A stretch of DNA of 33,233 bases, taken from assembly GCA_003218515.1 (NCBI GenBank), contig QHNT01000265.1, positions 1 to 33,233 on the forward strand, written 5' to 3'. The stretch comes from Verrucomicrobiota bacterium (lineage in GTDB: Bacteria; Verrucomicrobiota; Verrucomicrobiia; Limisphaerales; AV2). This document shows, one piece after another, positions 1 through 10,168 of this stretch. The position numbers were made by a program, and so were the translations under genes. The notes below the pieces were generated by a model. It did not search any database and was not told where the DNA came from. It worked only from the letters and a program-made list of their open reading frames with translations. Numbering within the stretch: the stretch's first letter is position 1; each line of letters starts with the position of its first letter.

Positions 1-168
1 AATCTTTTGCGCGCAATCGCGGATGGTTTTTGAAACATTCTCCGGACACGTCGGCGGCGCCTCCCCTGGCTCCACCAGAATTTCCTCGAGGCGACTTTGG
101 CTGTCGCGTTCGGCGAGTGTGTAGACCTTCAGCTTCCGCAGGTCGAGAGGGGAGGGGAGATGCGACAT
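1..168 (-). CDS. 5' part of an unidentified gene (cut by window edge)
   Basis: An open frame of 56 codons runs off the left edge on the minus strand. It starts with ATG at 168-166 and reads MSHLPSPLDLRKLKVYTLAE at the N-terminus, followed by an acidic, proline-containing stretch and no signal peptide. A purine-rich GAGG lies about 8 bases upstream of the ATG, and the start is 17 nt after the stop of the HAD hydrolase gene, so the two are probably one transcription unit. The codon use and clean start look real. I do not recognise the family with confidence from this fragment and assign no function. Confidence 0.6.
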   Translation of the reverse strand, partial: MSHLPSPLDLRKLKVYTLAERDSQSRLEEILVEPGEAPPTCPENVSKTIRDCAQKI

Positions 169-185
169 CGCAAACCTCGATTGAG

Positions 186-1022
186 TCAGTTGGCAAAAAC
201 CAGGTCCAACAGCGCATCACCGTCGCGGTAATCAGGGATCACCACGTCCGCCCCGACACCCAGGAGACGCCGGCGTTTCCACTCGTCCAGGTGGCCGGAA
301 CCGTTGTTGGCTTCGTCGCTGGCGACGGCCACGGCCAGTCCACCGACTTCCTTCGTGTTTTGGATCTCGACGTAGCCGTCGCCGAAGGCGAGGAGTTGTT
401 CGCCGGGGATTTTGTCCTCGCGCGGGATGCGTTCAATCACCATTTTCTTGGAAAACTTCTTGTAATCATCGACCGCGCCGTAATTGTGTTTGCCGAAATA
501 GCGGGTGATGTCCAGCAACTGCGCCTCTCGCTGAACATAAGGCTCGTCGGTTCCGCTGGCGAGGTAAAGCGCAAGACCACGGCGGCGTAAGTTCTCCAGC
601 ACCGGGCGCGAGCCAAGGACGAGAAGATCATCGGGCCCGAGCGCGCCATTCCGGAGGCCGTCGATGCGATGGGCAATCCGTTGATCCAGCCGGCGTAAAT
701 AATCATTCTTGTACCACAGCGGCTCGCGTGCCCGACCGCCGCGGTCCTTGACTCGCTCCGCGAATTGAATCATCTGATAAATCGTCTGTTTGCCGTTCTG
801 CCGCATGATGTCGTCGCTCATCAATTGCCGGACCTGGTCGTCCGTTTCAGCGTTGCGGCGCGGCAGCATTTCCAGGAACATCGCGATCATGACTTCCGCC
901 CAACCCTCGCGAATCAGGGAAAGCGTGCCGTCAAAATCGAACAACACATGACTAATGCCGGGGCGGGGTGTGAAGCCGGAACTGAATTCGATCAACCCTT
1001 TGAACGAGGAAACGGGCGACAT
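186..1022 (-). CDS. HAD-superfamily hydrolase
   Basis: 278 aa, cytoplasmic, no signal peptide. HAD motif I is DFDGT near residue 30, followed by a long helical cap (about residues 45-140). Motif II is the SGTDE segment near residue 156, the conserved lysine region is KKFSKKM, and the acidic motif is FGDGYVEI near residue 215. HAD enzymes use the first Asp as nucleophile, usually for phosphate-ester hydrolysis; the substrate cannot be told from sequence. The gene is divergent from the sugar-isomerase pair across about 125 bp and is followed 17 nt later by another gene on the same strand. A role in phosphosugar metabolism would fit the neighbours but is only inference. Confidence 0.85.
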   Translation of the reverse strand: MSPVSSFKGLIEFSSGFTPRPGISHVLFDFDGTLSLIREGWAEVMIAMFLEMLPRRNAETDDQVRQLMSDDIMRQNGKQTIYQMIQFAERVKDRGGRAREPLWYKNDYLRRLDQRIAHRIDGLRNGALGPDDLLVLGSRPVLENLRRRGLALYLASGTDEPYVQREAQLLDITRYFGKHNYGAVDDYKKFSKKMVIERIPREDKIPGEQLLAFGDGYVEIQNTKEVGGLAVAVASDEANNGSGHLDEWKRRRLLGVGADVVIPDYRDGDALLDLVFAN

Positions 1023-1147
1023 TTGAATGGTGAGTTATCCGGCTTTTGCGTAAAAGTCAATCGTGCGGCAGATCTGGCTGTGTCCTGGTTTGCTTCGGGC
1101 TGGTTGCAGTTGGCAACGGCGCGAAAACCTGTTATGCATCCCAGCCC

Positions 1148-2260
1148 ATGAAACCAAAGGTGCCATCCATCAAGCGCCGTGCTTTTGTCAAGTCGGTCGC
1201 TGCTGCCGGGACCGGGCTCGCCGTCGGATTAGGTGCCTTGGCCCGGAACTCAGCTCCGGCGCCGAACCGGCGGAACATCAAACTCGGCCTCGACAACTTC
1301 TCCGTGCGCGCCCTGGGTTGGAAGGCGCCGCGACTGATTGATTACGCCGCGGAACTCAAGACGGATTCGCTCTTTATTACCGACATCTACGCGTTCGAAA
1401 AGTTCGACGAGGAATATCTGGGGGACTTGCGGAAAAGGGCGGCGGATCAAGGGCTCCAGATCCATCTCGGTTCCTGGAGCATTTGCCCGAGCTCGAAAGC
1501 GTTCAAAAAAGATTGGGGCACAGCCGAAGAACATCTCCGGCTGGGCATTCGGATGGCGAAGGCGCTGGGGTCGCCGGTGTTTCGAGTCGTCCTTGGGACG
1601 GGCGAAGATCGCCTGACGGACGGCGGCATCGAAGCGCGCATTGCCGACACCGTCCACGTCTGCCGGGCCTGTCGCAGCCAGGCCATGGATGCCGGTGTGA
1701 AAATCGCCGTGGAGAATCACGCGGGCGACATGCAGGCCTGGGAGCTGGTCACGCTCATCGAGGCGGCGGGCAGGGATTACGTCGGGGCGAATATCGACTC
1801 CGGCAACGCGTGTTGGACCTTCGAGGACCCGCTTTCGAATCTCGAAATCCTCGGGCCGTATGTCGTCACGAGCAGTTTGCGCGACTCGGCGGTTTGGGAA
1901 TCGGCCAACGGCGCGACCGTTCAATGGACCGCGATGGGCGAGGGGACCGTGGACCAGAAAGGTTACTTTGAGAAATTCGCGGCGCTCTGCCCTGGTGTGC
2001 CGGTGCACATCGAAACGATTTCCGGCTTCAACCGCGAGTTGGCCTATTTCAAAACGGATTTCTGGAAAGCCTGGCCGAAGGCGCGGGCGGAGGATTTGGC
2101 GAAATTCATCGCCCTGGCCAAGCGCGGCAAACCGCGAGAACCGTGGCAGCCGCCCGCCGGCAAGGACCGCAAACTGGCCGAGCAGGAGTTTCAGAAAGAC
2201 CAGATCGAACGGAGTATTCGTTATTGTAAAGAAATGCTGGGACTGGGATTGATCTCATGA
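1148..2260 (+). CDS. Tat-exported sugar phosphate isomerase/epimerase-like TIM barrel (copy 1)
   Basis: 370 aa from ATG 1148; an upstream extension to 1046 is open but the twin-arginine leader fixes this start. Residues 1-40 carry a Tat signal (KRRAFVKS followed by an Ala/Gly-rich hydrophobic stretch). The remainder is a xylose-isomerase-like (AP endonuclease 2 fold) barrel, with putative metal-ligand segments AVENHAG, NIDSGNA and HIETISG. Such proteins isomerise or epimerise sugars or inositols with a divalent metal; this substrate is unknown. The stop codon TGA overlaps an ATG (ATGA at 2257-2260) in the same frame as the downstream paralogue, which suggests translational coupling. The leader implies work outside the cytoplasm, as in many planctomycete and verrucomicrobial relatives. 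Confidence 0.88.
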   Translation: MKPKVPSIKRRAFVKSVAAAGTGLAVGLGALARNSAPAPNRRNIKLGLDNFSVRALGWKAPRLIDYAAELKTDSLFITDIYAFEKFDEEYLGDLRKRAADQGLQIHLGSWSICPSSKAFKKDWGTAEEHLRLGIRMAKALGSPVFRVVLGTGEDRLTDGGIEARIADTVHVCRACRSQAMDAGVKIAVENHAGDMQAWELVTLIEAAGRDYVGANIDSGNACWTFEDPLSNLEILGPYVVTSSLRDSAVWESANGATVQWTAMGEGTVDQKGYFEKFAALCPGVPVHIETISGFNRELAYFKTDFWKAWPKARAEDLAKFIALAKRGKPREPWQPPAGKDRKLAEQEFQKDQIERSIRYCKEMLGLGLIS

Positions 2261-2397
2261 ACCAACAAAAAAAGGAACCGCCTTCTACCTGACTGATCTT
2301 TCCGCAGGCAACACCGTGGTCCAACGACAATTCGGGTGGGAATAAGGGGCAAACGCGCGGAGTCTCGTTCCGCGGGCGGCAATTCGCGTTTGGGAGC

Positions 2398-3435
2398 ATG
2401 ACCAGACGCGACAGGGTTGGGGCCACTAATCCGTTGAAGATGGGCGGCAAACTCAAACTCGGTTTCGACAACTACGCCATTCGGGCGCTGGGCTGGAAAG
2501 CGCACCGACTCATTGAATACGCCGCGTCACTTGGATTGGACTCGATCCTTCTGTCCGATCCCGACGTCTTCGAAAGTCACGGCGACACGCACTTGAAGGA
2601 GCTCAAAACGAGGGCGGTTGACCTGGGCATCGAGATTCAAGTGGGCATGTTGAGCATTTGTCCTGGCTCAAGGCTTTTCGATCCTCGACGCGGAACAGCG
2701 CAGGAGCAGTTAAAACTCACGATTCGCATCGCCAAAACTCTTGGCTCGCCAGTCGCGCGTTGTGTGTTGGGACACGTCGATGACCGGAAAAGCAAAGGCC
2801 GCATCGAGGCGCGCATGGCTGAGACCGTTAAAGTCCTGAAGCAGGTCCGCAGTTACGCGCTGGAGTCAGGAGTGAAAATCGCCGTCGAGAACCACGCGGG
2901 CGACCTGCAATCGTGGGAACTGGTTACACTCATCGAGGAAGCCGGGCGCGATTTTGTGGGCGCGACGATGGACTCCGGGAACGCGACCTGGGCGCTCGAA
3001 GACCCGTTGCACAATCTTGAAGTGCTCGGGCCATACGCATTGACCACGGGTATTCGCGACTCCGCGCTCTGGGACACGCCCGACGGCGCGATGTTGCAAT
3101 GGACGGCGATGGGCGAGGGCGTCGTGGATTGGAAGCGCTACTTCAAACGCTTCGCGGAGCTGTGCCCGAACACTCCCGTCCAGTTGGAAATCATTTCCGG
3201 CCGGCCGATACCGATCCCGTATCTGGAGAACGGCTTCTGGGACGCTTACCCGAAGGCGCGGATTCGGGAATTCATGAAATTCGCGGCGCTTGCCCGCTGT
3301 GGTTCGCCGCGCCGGCCGTTTGTTGTTCCGGCGGGAAAGAACGCAAAAAACGCGGAGCAGGGGCTTCAGAAAGCCGAACTGGAACGCAGCATCAGGTATT
3401 GCAAGGATGTTCTCAAGTTGGGATTGAACGCGTAA
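2398..3435 (+). CDS. Sugar phosphate isomerase/epimerase-like TIM barrel (copy 2, no clear leader)
   Basis: 345 aa from ATG 2398. It is closely similar over its whole length to the preceding gene: both share ALGWKA near the N-terminus, VKIAVENHAGD, the DSGN metal-site segment, QWTAMGEG and a C-terminal ERSIRYCK. A tandem duplication is the simple explanation. Unlike copy 1 no Tat leader is seen; the N-terminus is short and basic (MTRRDRVGA), so it may be cytoplasmic. A second possible start is the ATG 14 codons in. The frame stays open upstream to a TGA at 2290-2292 and, beyond that, to the coupled ATG at 2257, so the original 5' end may be disrupted. Substrate unknown. Confidence 0.82.
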   Translation: MTRRDRVGATNPLKMGGKLKLGFDNYAIRALGWKAHRLIEYAASLGLDSILLSDPDVFESHGDTHLKELKTRAVDLGIEIQVGMLSICPGSRLFDPRRGTAQEQLKLTIRIAKTLGSPVARCVLGHVDDRKSKGRIEARMAETVKVLKQVRSYALESGVKIAVENHAGDLQSWELVTLIEEAGRDFVGATMDSGNATWALEDPLHNLEVLGPYALTTGIRDSALWDTPDGAMLQWTAMGEGVVDWKRYFKRFAELCPNTPVQLEIISGRPIPIPYLENGFWDAYPKARIREFMKFAALARCGSPRRPFVVPAGKNAKNAEQGLQKAELERSIRYCKDVLKLGLNA

Positions 3436-3543
3436 CACGCGCGCCGACGAGACGCAGCAACGAAGCAGTTCAAACCGCGAAACACGCGAAAGAACCGATC
3501 CGCTTGACTTGTAGCAATGTGGCGGAGGCAATCCCGAGCACGA

Positions 3544-4431
<888 letters not shown>

Positions 4432-4867
4432 AATTTTGTCGTGGGTTGAATTGCGCGCATACTATACACCCGCGGGTCCCGCATGAGTCAAACAGGAATC
4501 TGGGGGGCCTGGCAGCTTTCGGACACAGGTCAGTTTTGCGAACGGGTGGCAAATAGCTGCGGAGCAGCGGTAGTAGCCCACGGCGTGAGCCGTGGGTTGC
4601 GGTATTGGCAATCGGAGCCGCGAAGCGGCGAAAGGAAATTCTCTCTGATCCTAATTCTGTCGCTCCTAACGGGGTTTTGGTGATGGCGCATTTTCCCGAC
4701 GGCTCGCGCCGTGGGCTTACCCTGTTCCGCCACACCGTGGCTGACGACTTGCGCACGTGTTGCCAAAGTCTGACTGCGCCCGCAGCCTTCATGGCTCTCG
4801 TGTTGTTGCCTGATTTATCGGCAAATTAGCTGGCAAAGAAACGGCGTCAAAGGTTACGGTTCAACCA
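4432..4867. other. Divergent intergenic region with a repeat element
   Basis: 436 bp between the divergent hydroxypyruvate-isomerase-like and Rec-PAS-GAF-PP2C genes. The middle holds the palindrome-ended element described separately (4573-4720). The flanks should hold both promoters, but I could not pick convincing -35/-10 pairs. Small open frames here overlap the palindromes and look non-coding. Confidence 0.7.
4573..4720. repeat. MITE/REP-like element with palindromic ends
   Basis: The left end contains a perfect 8-bp hairpin (4577-4584 with 4589-4596, loop GTGA). The right end reads in the opposite direction as the same sequence with one main mismatch (AGCCCACGGCG followed by C/T and GAGCCGT), so the ends form terminal inverted repeats of about 19 bp. 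An inner hairpin is at 4617-4621/4625-4629 (GCCGC, loop GAA). The element is about 148 bp and encodes nothing. This resembles dispersed REP/BIME or MITE elements; copy number elsewhere cannot be seen here. Confidence 0.6.
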
Positions 4868-6922
4868 TTGTTTGTGGGCACAACCCAACAGAAAACGCCG
4901 TTGCGAGTGTTGATCATTGAGGACTCGGAGTTTGACGCGCGCATCCTCGTCAACACACTGCGGCAGGGAGGATATCAGCCGGCCTTCCAACGCGTGGACA
5001 CGGCCGAGGCGTTGCGCGCGGCGTTGAACAACGCGCAATGGGACATCATTCTCTCCGATTACAACATGCCCAACTTCAGCGCGCCGGCGGCGCTCAAAAT
5101 TGCGCTGGAGAGCGGGTTTGATTTGCCGTTCATAATCATTTCGGGTGGCATTGGCGAAGATGTGGCCGTGGCGGCCATGAAGGCCGGCGCGAATGATTAC
5201 CTGATGAAAGGCAACCTCGCGCGCCTGGCTCCGGCGGTGGAACGCGAACTGCGCGAAGCCGAAATTCGCGCCGCCCGACGGCGGGCCGAGGAGGCTTTGC
5301 GCGAGAGCGAGCAGCGTTACCGCTTGCTCTGGGAGAACTCCACGGACGCGGTTGTCCTGGTGGACGCGGAGAGCGTTATCCAGTTTGCCAATCCTGCGGT
5401 GGAGGAGATTTTCGGATACAAATCCAGCGAACTGGTCGGGCAAAATTTTTCGTTGCTGCTGGCCGAAGGTGTCCGGGGGGACTATCGCGAGTGGTTGCGG
5501 CGATATCTGCAGTCGGATAGTGGACGAACGCGGCAGCAGCCGGCCGAGACCATGGGCCGCCGGAAGGAAGGCGGGGAGATTTTTACTGAAATCGGCTTCA
5601 CCAACATCGAATTGCAGGGAAGCAAATACCTGGTTGCTTTCATCCGGGACATCACTGAACGCAAGCGGGCGGAGGAGGAGAGCCGCCTGTTGCAGAGTAT
5701 TTCGTTGGCGGTCAACGAGGCGCAGGACCTCGACTCGGCGCTGGCGCTGGTGTTGCGCACAATCTGCGAGGCGACCGGCTGGGCGCTGGGGCAGGCGTGG
5801 CTGCCGAGCAGCGATGCCACCCATCTGGAGTGCAGCCCGGCCTGGTACACCACCCTCAATGCCGCGGACCAGTTTCGCGCGGTGAGCGAGGAATTTAAAT
5901 TCAAACCGGGCGAAGGTTTGCCGGGACGCGTGTGGACTTCAAAGCAACCGGTCTGGGTTCGCGACGCCACTCGCGAAACGAATTTCCCTCGCATGGCCGC
6001 GGCCAGCCAAATGGGCGTCAAAGCCGGCGTCGGTATTCCCGTGCTGGCGGACGACGAGGTCGTGGCGGTGATCGAGTTTTTCCTGCTGGAGACGCGTGAG
6101 GAGGATGAGCGGCAAAGGAAACTCATTTCCGCCATTGCCGCCCAGCTCGGCGGCGTGATCCAGCGCAAGCGGGCCGAGCAGGAGTTGCGCGAAAACGAAG
6201 CGCAATTTCACGTCGCCCGGGAGATCCAACAGCGGTTGTTTCCGAAAGCGGCGCCGCAGGTTCCCGGCTTTGACATCGCCGGCCTCTCCCATGCCGCCGA
6301 GGCGACCGGTGGCGATTATTTTGACTATCTGCCGATGCTGCGTGATCGGCTCGGCGTGGTGGTCGGGGACGTGACCGGGCACGGCATCGGCCCGGCTCTC
6401 TTGATGGCGGAAACGCGTGCGTACCTGCGTATCCTGGCGCGGAACCGCGAAGACGTGGGCGAAATTCTCACGCGCGCCAACCGGGTCCTGGCCGAGGACA
6501 TCGGCTACGAGCGTTTCATTACGATGCTGCTGGTAAGCCTCGATCCGCAAAAGCGGACTTTTACCTACGCCAATGCCGGACATCCGGCGGGTTATGTCCT
6601 GGGCGCCGCAGGCGAGATCAAAGCGCAACTCAAACGCACCGGACTGCCGTTGGGAATCAAGCCGGACGTGGCGTACCCGCCGGCGATCGCAACCGGCCTG
6701 TCACCGGGAGACATTCTGCTGTTGTTGACGGACGGAATTGAGGAAGCGATGTCGCCTGACGAAACGATTTTTGGAACCGAGCGCATCCTGGAAATTGCGC
6801 GAGCGAATCGCGGGAAGAGCGCGCGAGAAATCGTGGATGCGCTTTACGCCGCGGTTCGTCAGTTTGCGCAGAACACCCCTCAACTCGATGATGTGACTGC
6901 GGTGGTGATCAAGACTGTTTGA
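4868..6922 (+). CDS. Response regulator with PAS, GAF and PP2C (SpoIIE-type) phosphatase output
   Basis: 684 aa, starting at TTG 4868 because no ATG precedes the receiver. Domains in order: receiver (about 11-125; acceptor Asp64 in LSDYNMP, Ser92, Lys114 in YLMKG), a helical linker (about 125-155), PAS (about 155-270, ending in the RDITERKRAEE boundary), GAF (about 285-440) and a SpoIIE/RsbU PP2C phosphatase (about 460-684) with GGDYFD, GDVTGHG, LLTDGIEE and a terminal DDVT, which supply the metal-binding aspartates. RsbU-type phosphatases dephosphorylate anti-anti-sigma factors, and phosphorylation of the receiver would gate that output. No sigma/anti-sigma partner and no histidine kinase is adjacent, so it is an orphan. 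Cytoplasmic. Confidence 0.92.
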   Translation: MFVGTTQQKTPLRVLIIEDSEFDARILVNTLRQGGYQPAFQRVDTAEALRAALNNAQWDIILSDYNMPNFSAPAALKIALESGFDLPFIIISGGIGEDVAVAAMKAGANDYLMKGNLARLAPAVERELREAEIRAARRRAEEALRESEQRYRLLWENSTDAVVLVDAESVIQFANPAVEEIFGYKSSELVGQNFSLLLAEGVRGDYREWLRRYLQSDSGRTRQQPAETMGRRKEGGEIFTEIGFTNIELQGSKYLVAFIRDITERKRAEEESRLLQSISLAVNEAQDLDSALALVLRTICEATGWALGQAWLPSSDATHLECSPAWYTTLNAADQFRAVSEEFKFKPGEGLPGRVWTSKQPVWVRDATRETNFPRMAAASQMGVKAGVGIPVLADDEVVAVIEFFLLETREEDERQRKLISAIAAQLGGVIQRKRAEQELRENEAQFHVAREIQQRLFPKAAPQVPGFDIAGLSHAAEATGGDYFDYLPMLRDRLGVVVGDVTGHGIGPALLMAETRAYLRILARNREDVGEILTRANRVLAEDIGYERFITMLLVSLDPQKRTFTYANAGHPAGYVLGAAGEIKAQLKRTGLPLGIKPDVAYPPAIATGLSPGDILLLLTDGIEEAMSPDETIFGTERILEIARANRGKSAREIVDALYAAVRQFAQNTPQLDDVTAVVIKTV

Positions 6923-6975
6923 ACCTCCCGGAAAGTTGTTGAATATGATGCCAGCCGCAATAAGTTATCCAACCA

Positions 6976-7000
6976 CACGCTGCGCTTGGAGTGCAGCGTG
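6976..7000. other. Perfect 8-bp hairpin just upstream of tRNA-Pro
   Basis: CACGCTGC at 6976-6983 pairs exactly with GCAGCGTG at 6993-7000 (9-nt loop). It sits between the stop of the phosphatase gene and the 5' end of the tRNA, 6 bases from it. No U-run follows, so it is not a standard intrinsic terminator; it could be a REP remnant or a processing structure. Confidence 0.4.
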
Positions 7001-7006
7001 AGGGTT

Positions 7007-7083
7007 CGGGGCGTAGCGTAGCTTGGTAGCGCGTCTGAATGGGGTTCAGAAGGTCGTGAGTTCAAATCTCACCGCCCCGACCA
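7007..7083 (+). tRNA. tRNA-Pro (anticodon GGG)
   Basis: 77 nt with encoded CCA. The acceptor stem CGGGGCG (7007-7013) pairs with CGCCCCG (7073-7079), the discriminator is A7080, and CCA is 7081-7083. The anticodon stem TCTGA/TCAGA flanks the loop ATGGGGT, giving anticodon GGG at 7041-7043, which reads CCC proline codons. The T arm is GTGAG-TTCAAAT-CTCAC. The D arm contains the usual TTGGTA. All four arms fold, and there is no intron. Confidence 0.97.
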
Positions 7084-7107
7084 CTCTAGGCAGCACGACA
7101 TCACGTT

Positions 7108-7530
7108 ATGACTGAGGACATCAATCAAGAGATTCTAGCGGAGTTGCGAGGAGTGAGGTCTATCGGTCGCCGTCTATTCTCGCTGCTATTACTGCTTGTC
7201 ATCGTGTCGTTCCTGGCTGTCCCTAGTTCTCGTCGTTCGAGGTCTGCTTCCTCAGTAGCCTCGTGGGAGTCAGTCAACACCGCGATGAGACAGCAGGATT
7301 TTCCGAAGGCTCTGGCGGAGGCGCAGGCGCTCGTCACGCAGCAGCCGAATTATTATTACGGGCACGCATATCTCGGCGCGATTTATTTGGCGATGGGTGA
7401 AGTTACAAACGCACAGACACATTACTTGCGTGCTTACGAGCTTTTCCCAAACGAGCAGAGTGAGAAGGATTTGGCGGCGGTTCGTAAGCGTTTGGCTGAG
7501 CCGCAGCCGATGAGATTACTTTCGAGATGA
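7108..7530 (+). CDS. Small membrane-anchored TPR-like protein
   Basis: 140 aa, starting at ATG 7108, 24 nt after the tRNA, so it may be read from the tRNA promoter. Residues 1-22 are charged, residues 23-42 form one hydrophobic membrane segment (LFSLLLLLVIVSFLAV), and residues about 55-125 are helical with a TPR-like pattern (NTAMRQQDFPKALAEAQ, then GHAYLGAIYLAMGEV). TPR repeats mediate protein-protein contacts; no catalytic motif is present. The base composition is somewhat more AT-rich than the flanks. No specific function can be assigned. Confidence 0.75.
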   Translation: MTEDINQEILAELRGVRSIGRRLFSLLLLLVIVSFLAVPSSRRSRSASSVASWESVNTAMRQQDFPKALAEAQALVTQQPNYYYGHAYLGAIYLAMGEVTNAQTHYLRAYELFPNEQSEKDLAAVRKRLAEPQPMRLLSR

Positions 7531-7701
7531 GAAGAGTATCTGCGTGAAGGGGTCGGTCCTGAGTATTGACACAAAAGCAGTCCGTTACACTGGCCGGCAT
7601 GGCTTGGAAACTACGGGTGGAGTAATCGCAAAGAAAAGGTTTGCCCCGATCTGCAAGCTGGTTACAACTTGGAAATCAGCTTTTCGACTTTGCCAAGCGC
7701 T
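7531..7701. other. Intergenic stretch with a REP/RAYT-type motif
   Basis: 171 bp between the TPR gene and the FN3 protein. At about 7548-7572 it contains GGGGTCGGTCCTGAGTATTG followed by ACAC. From memory this resembles the GGGGTC...TTGACA motif found at the ends of REP-associated (Y1) transposase units. No transposase is present here. The remainder shows nothing recognisable. Confidence 0.3.
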
Positions 7702-10155
7702 ATGCCTATGCAAACGAACCATGCATTTTCTCAACGCCGCCGATTCTTCCGACGCCTCGCGCTGCTTGCCTTCCGGCACCTGCTGTTGTCCGCGTGCCTG
7801 TTAACTCTGGGTCGCGGCGCTGCCATTGCCCAGAGCACCTTTATCGCCTACGCCGTCGCGACAAACACGCCCGGCAACCAAACTGGTCTCAATGCCGAGC
7901 CCATCGGGATGGACTTCGACGTGGCCAACGAGATCGTCGTGACGCGGCTGGGCGTGTTCGACGCCGGTTCGGACGGTTTCGCCGAGGGGACCGTTCTAAC
8001 AGCGCGGTTGTGGGACCGGTCCCAGAGCCCACCCGTCCAACTCGTGTCGATCGATTTCCCCGCGACCAACCCCGGCGAGCTTGTTGGCGGCAGTCGATTC
8101 AAGCCGTTGGGAACGCCGATCCACCTGGTTGCCGGATTTCAGGGAACCATTTCGGCAGACGGTTGGACTGATGCCGATACCATCAACAATTCATTCGGGA
8201 ACGTCGCGAACGTCGTTTGGACCTTGAATGATGGCAACGGATCAATCCTGTTCGTGGGCTCGAGTCGATATGGAGGGGCACCGGGTGATTATCCGGGGAC
8301 GGCAGATAGCGGACCGGCCGCACGCTTCGCCTCGGCCACCTTCGAGTATCAGACCACACCGCCTGTTTTGCCGGGAAAACCGAATGTTTCGGTCCGTAAC
8401 GGAGATAAGCAGGTCGTTTTGTACTGGCCGGCAGTTACCGTTCCCGCTCCTGCCGCCAAATACCGCGTCAATCGCGGCGCCGCGGCGGCGGGACCATTCA
8501 CGCAAGTCGCCGAAATTACGGAGACCACCTATACCGACACGAATGTGATAAATGGAACAACTTACTTTTACACTGTCGAAGGCATTACCGCAGGCGATAA
8601 AATTGGGCCTCCCTCAGATGCAAAGGCCGGGACACCTTATGTACTGGCCGCCAATCATGTCATCGCCTACTTCACACCGGGCAATACTGTCGGCAACCAG
8701 GCATTTGGCGGCTCGCTTGGGCTTGATTTCGATGTCCAGAACCCGATCAATGTGACTCGCCTTGGTGTGTTCGACAGCAAATCCGACGGACTCAAACTGC
8801 CGCTGACTGCGCGCATTTACAATCGCGATACCCAGGAGGAACTTGCCGCGGCATCGTTCACTCCGGACGATCCGGGCGTGTTGACTGAAGGGATGCGCTT
8901 TCGGGATGTTTCGCCGGCTGTACATCTTGATATCGGTTTCCACGGAGTGATGGAGGCCGACGGTTATGGCACCGAGGAGCCTGAACTCAATTCGGGCGGT
9001 GATCCGCGGGCCATCGTCTGGACTCTGAACGACGGCAATGGCTCCCTCCAATTTGTGGGAAGCAGTCGCAACGCGGCTTTTCCCGGCACTTTCCCCGATA
9101 TGCTTGATGCGGGTCCGGCAGCGCGCTATGCGGCGGGCACATTCGAGTTTGAAACGCTGCCGCCTGAGGTTCCAGGCAGGCCTCAGGTTTCGATCGTTCA
9201 GCCGTTTGAGGATGGCAAAGTTACGCTGAATTGGCCGGCTATCACGAATCCGTTGCCGGCCGCCAAATACGAAGTGGAGCGGACCGGGCCTGACGGCCAG
9301 GCTGCAAAAATCGGTGAGACAACCGATTCAACGTATCTGGACACCGCGGTGAAGAATGGGAGCAATTATTGTTACCGGGTCCGCGCCGTGGCCGCTGGCG
9401 GTCAGCTTAGTCAGTATTCGTCCCAAGTGTGCGCCACGCCCAATCCGCGAATGGCAGGTGTCGCGTATATCGTTCCGGCTGGCCTGGCGGGTAATCAGGC
9501 CCTCGCCGGTGGCGCGGTCGGCATGGACTTCGATGTGGCGCACCCGATCAAGGTCACCAAGCTTGGCGTTTTTGATGATGGCAGCGACGGTCTCACCATG
9601 ACGCTCAGCGCGGTGCTCTACGATCGGGCGACGCGGAAACCGTTGGCGACCCTCGACTTCACGACCGTCAATCAAGGTGAGCCGGTCGATGGCAGCCGCT
9701 TCCTGCCGCTCGGGGAACCGCTGGTACTCGACGATGGTTTCCAGGGGAGCATTGTGATCTGGTATTCCAATGGCACCACGGAGCGGCTCTTTAACACGTT
9801 TGGTACTCCAGACCCAACCGTCGCCGACCTGCGAGTCTTCGATGGCGGCTCGCTCCTCTTCGTCGGCGCCGGCCGTTACGGCTCCGCCGGGCAGTTCCCA
9901 GGCACGGTCGACAGTGGTCCAGTCAACCGCTACGCGGGTGCAACGTTCGCGTTCGAGCCTGTCACGGTGGTCGAACGCCCCGTAATCCAATTTGTCCGGA
10001 ACGGGGACAAACTGAAGTTGACCTGGAACGGCGGGGGAGTCCTGGAGACGGTGGGAATTTTGGGTGGAACGTGGCAAAACGTTGCCGGCGCGGCGTCCGG
10101 GGTCGAGCTCGCCATCAGTTCAGGCGGCTCCGCCTTTTTCCGCATACACGAGTAG
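7702..10155 (+). CDS. Large secreted protein: three copies of an unrecognised module alternating with FN3 domains
   Basis: 817 aa from ATG 7702 (TTG 7669 is the outer limit; ATG 7708 is possible). Residues 1-45 form an export signal with a basic N-region, the hydrophobic [10 protein letters not shown] and a cut after AIAQ. Then come module A (about 45-225), FN3 (about 230-315), module B (about 320-490), FN3 (about 495-590), module C (about 595-755) and a C-terminal tail (about 765-817). Each module repeats GNQ...DFDV...VTRLGVFD...SDG, then a glycine/aspartate-rich half ending FVGSSRYG...FPGT.DSGP..RYA.ATFEF. The module looks like a beta-sandwich and resembles no family I can name. A prepilin-like gene starts 13 nt downstream. 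A surface or matrix role is inferred from signal and architecture only. Confidence 0.85.
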   Translation: MPMQTNHAFSQRRRFFRRLALLAFRHLLLSACLLTLGRGAAIAQSTFIAYAVATNTPGNQTGLNAEPIGMDFDVANEIVVTRLGVFDAGSDGFAEGTVLTARLWDRSQSPPVQLVSIDFPATNPGELVGGSRFKPLGTPIHLVAGFQGTISADGWTDADTINNSFGNVANVVWTLNDGNGSILFVGSSRYGGAPGDYPGTADSGPAARFASATFEYQTTPPVLPGKPNVSVRNGDKQVVLYWPAVTVPAPAAKYRVNRGAAAAGPFTQVAEITETTYTDTNVINGTTYFYTVEGITAGDKIGPPSDAKAGTPYVLAANHVIAYFTPGNTVGNQAFGGSLGLDFDVQNPINVTRLGVFDSKSDGLKLPLTARIYNRDTQEELAAASFTPDDPGVLTEGMRFRDVSPAVHLDIGFHGVMEADGYGTEEPELNSGGDPRAIVWTLNDGNGSLQFVGSSRNAAFPGTFPDMLDAGPAARYAAGTFEFETLPPEVPGRPQVSIVQPFEDGKVTLNWPAITNPLPAAKYEVERTGPDGQAAKIGETTDSTYLDTAVKNGSNYCYRVRAVAAGGQLSQYSSQVCATPNPRMAGVAYIVPAGLAGNQALAGGAVGMDFDVAHPIKVTKLGVFDDGSDGLTMTLSAVLYDRATRKPLATLDFTTVNQGEPVDGSRFLPLGEPLVLDDGFQGSIVIWYSNGTTERLFNTFGTPDPTVADLRVFDGGSLLFVGAGRYGSAGQFPGTVDSGPVNRYAGATFAFEPVTVVERPVIQFVRNGDKLKLTWNGGGVLETVGILGGTWQNVAGAASGVELAISSGGSAFFRIHE

Positions 10156-10168
10156 GATCGGAAGCAAC

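Noticed and set aside
4847-5824. Antisense frame of 325 codons opposite the Rec-PAS-GAF-PP2C gene
   Set aside because: It overlaps recognised domains on the plus strand and shows shadow-like composition.
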